DNA of 13,893 bases, from the NCBI GenBank assembly GCA_023439605.1, contig JAEXNS010000260.1, positions 1 to 13,893 on the forward strand, given 5' to 3'. Made by a program: the position numbers and the translations under genes. The DNA comes from Bacillota bacterium. Its GTDB lineage: Bacteria > Bacillota > Clostridia > Oscillospirales > Ruminococcaceae. The notes under the pieces are model-generated. The model did not search any database. It saw only the letters and a program-made list of their open reading frames with translations, and was not told the DNA's origin. Positions 13,385 to 13,893 of the stretch are shown piece after piece. Numbering within the stretch: position 1 is the first letter of the stretch; each line of letters opens with the position of its first letter.

Positions 13385-13893
13385 TTACATCATAGTTATA
13401 GATATCATATTCCATAACATATGTAGTATGACAGAACCCCATAAGCTTTTAGATTTAATAAACACTTGCCCAAATATGTATCCTAGAACAAAAACACTCA
13501 AGCTTAACAAAAGAATGTTTGAAAAAGGATATTTTGAAATAATCCATAATGGATAATGTATAAATACAAACATTGCAGATGCAATCATATTTGCTTTTTT
13601 AAAATTCATAGAGGACATTAAGGCATTTAAAAACCATCCTCTAAAAACATATTCCTCAAAAATAGCTGCAACTATGACTTTGTTTATAATTTCACTCGGT
13701 TCAAAATCAGGGTTTAAATAATACCCCTTGTGAAGTATTAACATTCTTAAAAAACCATAAAAAACAAAAATTATGGCTATAGGATATGCATTTTCTATTT
13801 TTATTGGATTAGTTAAAATTTGATTGTTTTTTATAGGTAATTTTTTATCGAATTTATTTATGTAAAAAAATCCAAATATACCCCATATTAATA
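13385..13893 (-). CDS. CPBP-family intramembrane metalloprotease, partial (N-terminus off the right edge)
   Basis: A C-terminal part of about 168 residues of a CAAX protease/bacteriocin-processing (CPBP, Abi) membrane protein. The frame stays open through the right edge, so the ATG at 13744 is internal and the true start lies outside. Catalytic motifs are visible in order: EEYVFRG (Glu-Glu-x3-Arg), FVFIHYP (Phe-x3-His) and HMLWN (His-x3-Asn). Hydrophobic segments surround them. CPBP proteins cleave prenylated or peptide substrates in membranes; in Gram-positives many sit beside bacteriocin genes and may give self-immunity. The neighbour here is a nitroreductase and, after a terminator, an ABC exporter, so any link to a peptide system is only suggestive. 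Confidence 0.9.
   Translation of the reverse strand, partial: LIWGIFGFFYINKFDKKLPIKNNQILTNPIKIENAYPIAIIFVFYGFLRMLILHKGYYLNPDFEPSEIINKVIVAAIFEEYVFRGWFLNALMSSMNFKKANMIASAMFVFIHYPLWIISKYPFSNILLLSLSVFVLGYIFGQVFIKSKSLWGSVILHMLWNMISITMM

Noticed and set aside
9261..13893. A bacteriocin gene cluster, suggested by the ABC exporter and CPBP protease
   Set aside because: No precursor peptide, modification enzyme or dedicated regulator is visible, and a strong terminator separates the CPBP/nitroreductase unit from the exporter.

Overview
The window is strongly AT-rich and looks like chromosome from a Gram-positive anaerobe of the class Clostridia. It has clear sigma-A type promoters, strong AGGAGG-type ribosome binding sites, a lipoprotein signal, and a secreted BspA-like leucine-rich-repeat protein ending in a type I dockerin, a pairing typical of gut and fibre-degrading Clostridia. 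The species cannot be named from the sequence. There is no rRNA, tRNA, CRISPR array or recognisable transposase gene.

Layout, left to right. (1) 1-466, minus: N-terminal part of an ABC exporter ATPase, cut by the left edge. (2) 467-1080: a 614-bp gene-free stretch with two copies (A and B) of a short inverted-repeat element and a perfect TGAAACGTTTCA palindrome. (3) 1081-3750, plus: an ECF sigma factor and, 12 bases after its stop codon, a membrane-anchored beta-propeller protein, closed by a strong terminator shared with the convergent gene. (4) 3808-5022, minus: a CapA-like lipoprotein. (5) 5153-6530, minus: the LRR-dockerin protein, broken by one extra base in an A6 run. (6) 6877-8142, plus: a MetY-type PLP enzyme behind a perfect TTGACA-N17-TATAAT promoter. 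(7) 8344-9012, minus: a LUD-domain protein. (8) 9261-12608, minus: a three-gene ABC exporter operon (ATPase, permease, permease). (9) 12772-13893, minus: a nitroreductase-fold protein and a CPBP/CAAX membrane protease cut by the right edge.

The most distinctive content is a family of 123-136 bp MITE-like elements present four times: 499-634, 874-1007, 8161-8293 (inverted) and 11551-11673. They share imperfect terminal inverted repeats close to GTTACTATTCAG and a GC-rich core that can fold into two hairpins. Copies C and D have perfect 8-bp target duplications (AAAAAATC and CCTTAATC); copy A has a 7/8 match. Copy D sits between the ATPase and first permease genes, and its duplication gave one gene a stop codon and the other its ribosome binding site, so both reading frames survived. 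Copy C landed in the A-tract arm of a terminator and the duplication kept the hairpin whole. I did not recognise the parent element.

Functionally the window mixes envelope functions (sigma/propeller pair, CapA-like lipoprotein, LRR-dockerin protein, two ABC exporters, CPBP protease) with metabolic genes (MetY, LUD protein, nitroreductase). Several genes have a GTG or TTG lying inside their own ribosome binding site that would give a falsely early start; I chose the ATG 6-9 bases downstream in those cases.
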